Shown in pieces: positions 11,979 through 13,912 of a DNA stretch of 13,912 nucleotides. The notes beneath the pieces were generated by a model, which saw only the letters and a list, made by a program, of their open reading frames with translations, had not been told where the DNA came from and made no database searches. Source of the stretch: JAZGER01 sp036480335. Its GTDB lineage: Bacteria; Pseudomonadota; Gammaproteobacteria; DSM-19610. The stretch is taken from the NCBI GenBank assembly GCA_036480335.1, contig JAZGGH010000142.1, positions 1-13,912 of the forward strand, given 5' to 3'. The position numbers and the translations under genes are program-made. Each line of letters opens with the position of its first letter. Position 1 is the stretch's first letter.

Positions 11979-13628
11979 GTGAATATTCCTACTAACTGGG
12001 AAGAAGCTCCCTTAGAAAACTTACTAATTCACGTCATTGGTGGAGATTGGGGGAAAGCTATTGATTCAGTGGAAGATGCAGATGAATTTGTGCAAGTTTC
12101 ATGCATAAGAGGTGCTGAGTTTCGACATTGGGATATTACAAAAGGAAATACTGCCTCACTTAGACTTATAAAGAAAAACAGTTTAACAAATAGGAAACTT
12201 CAACTTAATGATATTTTACTTGAAATATCTGGTGGCGGACCTGAGCAACCTGTTGGTCGAACCGTTCTAATTGATAAAACTTGTTTGTTACAAAATGCAA
12301 ACACTCCTAAAGTCTGTACAAATTTCCTTAGGTTAATCAGACCTTCTAGTATATTTAACTCTAGCTATCTTAATTATTATTTAAAATATTTTTATTTCAC
12401 TGGTGAGGTTACAAAATATCAGGCAGGTAGTAATAACCTAAGAAATCTTAAATTTAAAAACTATGTTGGGATTATCATTCCTGCACCCCCACTAAAAGAA
12501 CAACACCGCATAGTAAATAAAATAGAAACCCTATTTAGCAAACTAGACAAAGGCATTGAAAGCCTAAAAACCGCCCAAGAACAACTCAAGCTCTACCGTC
12601 AGGCACTGCTCAAACACGCTTTTGAAGGCAAACTCACCGAACAATGGCGCAAAGACAATGCAGATAAACTAGAAACCGCAGAAGAATTACTAGCGCGCAT
12701 AAAACAAGAACGTGAAAAACGCTATCAGCAACAATTGGAAGACTGGGAAAAAGCAGTTGAGCAATGGGAAGCTGAGGGGAAGGATGGGAAAAAGTCTAGA
12801 AAACCACCTGCATACAAAGAACTACCAGCTATTTCAACTGAAGAATTATCTGTTCTGCCAAAGCTTCCCACTGATTGGAGTTATTTACGTCTGGCTGAAA
12901 TAGCTAGAATTGGCTCAGGTATGTCCGTAAGTAAAGACAGAGAATTAAAAAAACCAATTGAAGTAGCTTATCTTCGTGTTGCTAATGTTCAACGAGGAGA
13001 GTTGATCCTTGATGAAATTAAGACTATGCAAATAGAAAAGGAAAAACTGAACGACCTGAAATTAGAGAAATACGATATATTATTTAATGAAGGAGGAGAC
13101 CGAGACAAACTTGGTAGAGGTTGGATCTGGGAATCGCAAGTTGAGCCTTGTATTACTCAAAACCATGTATTTAGAGCAACCACTTACCTCGGTGGAGAAT
13201 TTCATTCAAAATTCATTTCTCACTGGGGAAACACCTTTGGACGTGATTACTTTGAAAAGGGAGGGAAACAAACTACAAACCTTGCTTCAATAAATAAGAC
13301 TGTCTTAAGTAAATTCCCTATACCAATGCCTTCTTTAGAAGAACAAATAAAAATAATTCAAGTAATTGACACCACAATGTCAAAACTTGATTCTAATTTA
13401 GAAGATATTGAAGAATCTATAAAAAAATCCCAAGCCCTACGCCAATCCATTCTAAAAAAAGCCTTTTCAGGAAGACTCGTCCCACAAGACCCGAATGATG
13501 AACCTGCCAGCGAATTACTGAAACGTATTGCAATTGAAAAAGCTGAGCTTGCAAGTAAAACAAAGGCTTCTGTTAAAAAGACTAAATCCAGATTAAAATC
13601 AAAGCAGGCAAGTAGTTCTAGCGCCTGA
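11979..13628 (+). CDS. hsdS: Type I restriction enzyme, S (HsdS) specificity subunit
   Basis: HsdS sets the DNA sequence recognised by the type I complex. The 549-residue product starts at GTG directly after the hsdR stop. Layout: first target recognition domain about 1-165, conserved helical region about 168-225 (PAPPLKEQHRIVNKIETLF to LLKHAFEGKLTEQW), a charged linker about 230-290, second recognition domain about 295-445, and second conserved region about 448-520 (MPSLEEQIKIIQVIDTTMSK to ILKKAFSGRLVPQDP). A Lys/Ser tail ends it. The two recognition domains are visibly AT-richer than the first conserved region, as expected where they are swapped by recombination. Full length suggests function, but the methylase partner HsdM is not in the window. 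Confidence 0.95.
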   Translation: MNIPTNWEEAPLENLLIHVIGGDWGKAIDSVEDADEFVQVSCIRGAEFRHWDITKGNTASLRLIKKNSLTNRKLQLNDILLEISGGGPEQPVGRTVLIDKTCLLQNANTPKVCTNFLRLIRPSSIFNSSYLNYYLKYFYFTGEVTKYQAGSNNLRNLKFKNYVGIIIPAPPLKEQHRIVNKIETLFSKLDKGIESLKTAQEQLKLYRQALLKHAFEGKLTEQWRKDNADKLETAEELLARIKQEREKRYQQQLEDWEKAVEQWEAEGKDGKKSRKPPAYKELPAISTEELSVLPKLPTDWSYLRLAEIARIGSGMSVSKDRELKKPIEVAYLRVANVQRGELILDEIKTMQIEKEKLNDLKLEKYDILFNEGGDRDKLGRGWIWESQVEPCITQNHVFRATTYLGGEFHSKFISHWGNTFGRDYFEKGGKQTTNLASINKTVLSKFPIPMPSLEEQIKIIQVIDTTMSKLDSNLEDIEESIKKSQALRQSILKKAFSGRLVPQDPNDEPASELLKRIAIEKAELASKTKASVKKTKSRLKSKQASSSSA

Positions 13629-13645
13629 ATTATGAGGTTAATATT

Positions 13646-13828
13646 ATGAATACTGCAAAAGACGAAGTTAAGACGCTTCTTGATACATTACCTGATGAAT
13701 GCACATTGGAAGATGTGCAATACTATCTGTATATCGTTGAAAAAATACAACGCGGGTTTGAGCGAGCAGATACCGAAGGAACTGTCAGCCAAGATGATGT
13801 GGATAGGAAATTTAATCTGATCACCTGA
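13646..13828 (+). CDS. Small antitoxin-like protein
   Basis: The 60-residue acidic protein starts MNTAKDEVKTLLDTLPDECT and continues LEDVQYYLYIVEKIQRGFER and TVSQDDVDRKFNLIT. I recall this as a widespread small-protein type usually annotated as an antitoxin or addiction-module component and often followed by a ParE/RelE-like toxin. GAGG lies nine bases before the ATG, and the gene follows hsdS by 17 bases, so it may be in the same operon. No toxin frame follows in the remaining 84 bases. The toxin may be lost, out of the window, or never paired with it here. Confidence 0.65.
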   Translation: MNTAKDEVKTLLDTLPDECTLEDVQYYLYIVEKIQRGFERADTEGTVSQDDVDRKFNLIT

Positions 13829-13912
13829 GTCGATAGAAGAGCAGATTCAGACTAATGTTAAAGTAGGTGAACTGCAATGCCTAAAACCAAGAGACTAAGA
13901 CTATGCTAAACA

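Overview
The window looks like an accessory stretch of a gammaproteobacterial chromosome. Supporting signs are a TIGR02647-type small protein, CCA-encoding tRNAs, gammaproteobacterial-style RtcB and NrtR-like proteins, strong AGGAGG-type ribosome sites and moderate GC. I cannot name the genus. A marine oceanospirillalean-like bacterium is only a guess.

Left part (1-2521): the window opens inside an IS30-family transposase read leftward, with its likely element end near 520. It is followed by a glutathione S-transferase-like gene, a TIGR02647-like small protein gene and a Cro/C1-type repressor gene with palindromes just upstream. A short inverted repeat of a dispersed-repeat type lies between the last two.

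Middle part (about 2590-8922): this is the interesting region. A leader rich in hairpins, with a clear intrinsic terminator (2767-2806) and a possible sigma-54-like site, precedes a tight array of seven tRNA genes (Asn-GTT, Met/Ile-CAT, Asp-GTC, Gln-TTG, Leu-TAG, Lys-TTT, Arg-TCG; 2989-3821). All seven encode CCA. Some are atypical: the Lys tRNA lacks the TTC of the T-loop and the GG of the D-loop, and the Asp tRNA has T at position 37. Next come an HNH endonuclease gene and, 45 bases later, rtcB, the RNA ligase that reseals cleaved tRNAs. Beyond a hairpin terminator, an NrtR-like Nudix regulator with a degraded Nudix box is divergent from a two-gene operon encoding a soluble SPFH/band-7 protein and a NAD-kinase-like protein. 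The divergent intergenic region carries three copies of TGTC-N5-GACA, which look like the regulator's operators. My inference is a tRNA-damage response locus: spare tRNAs plus RtcB repair, next to genes tied to NAD(P) or ADP-ribose sensing.

Right part (9153-13912): a type I restriction locus with hsdR and hsdS directly abutting, a small antitoxin-like gene, and no hsdM in the window. The restriction locus beside the tRNA/RtcB cluster suggests a defence island. The nuclease that the tRNA array would counter is not visible here.
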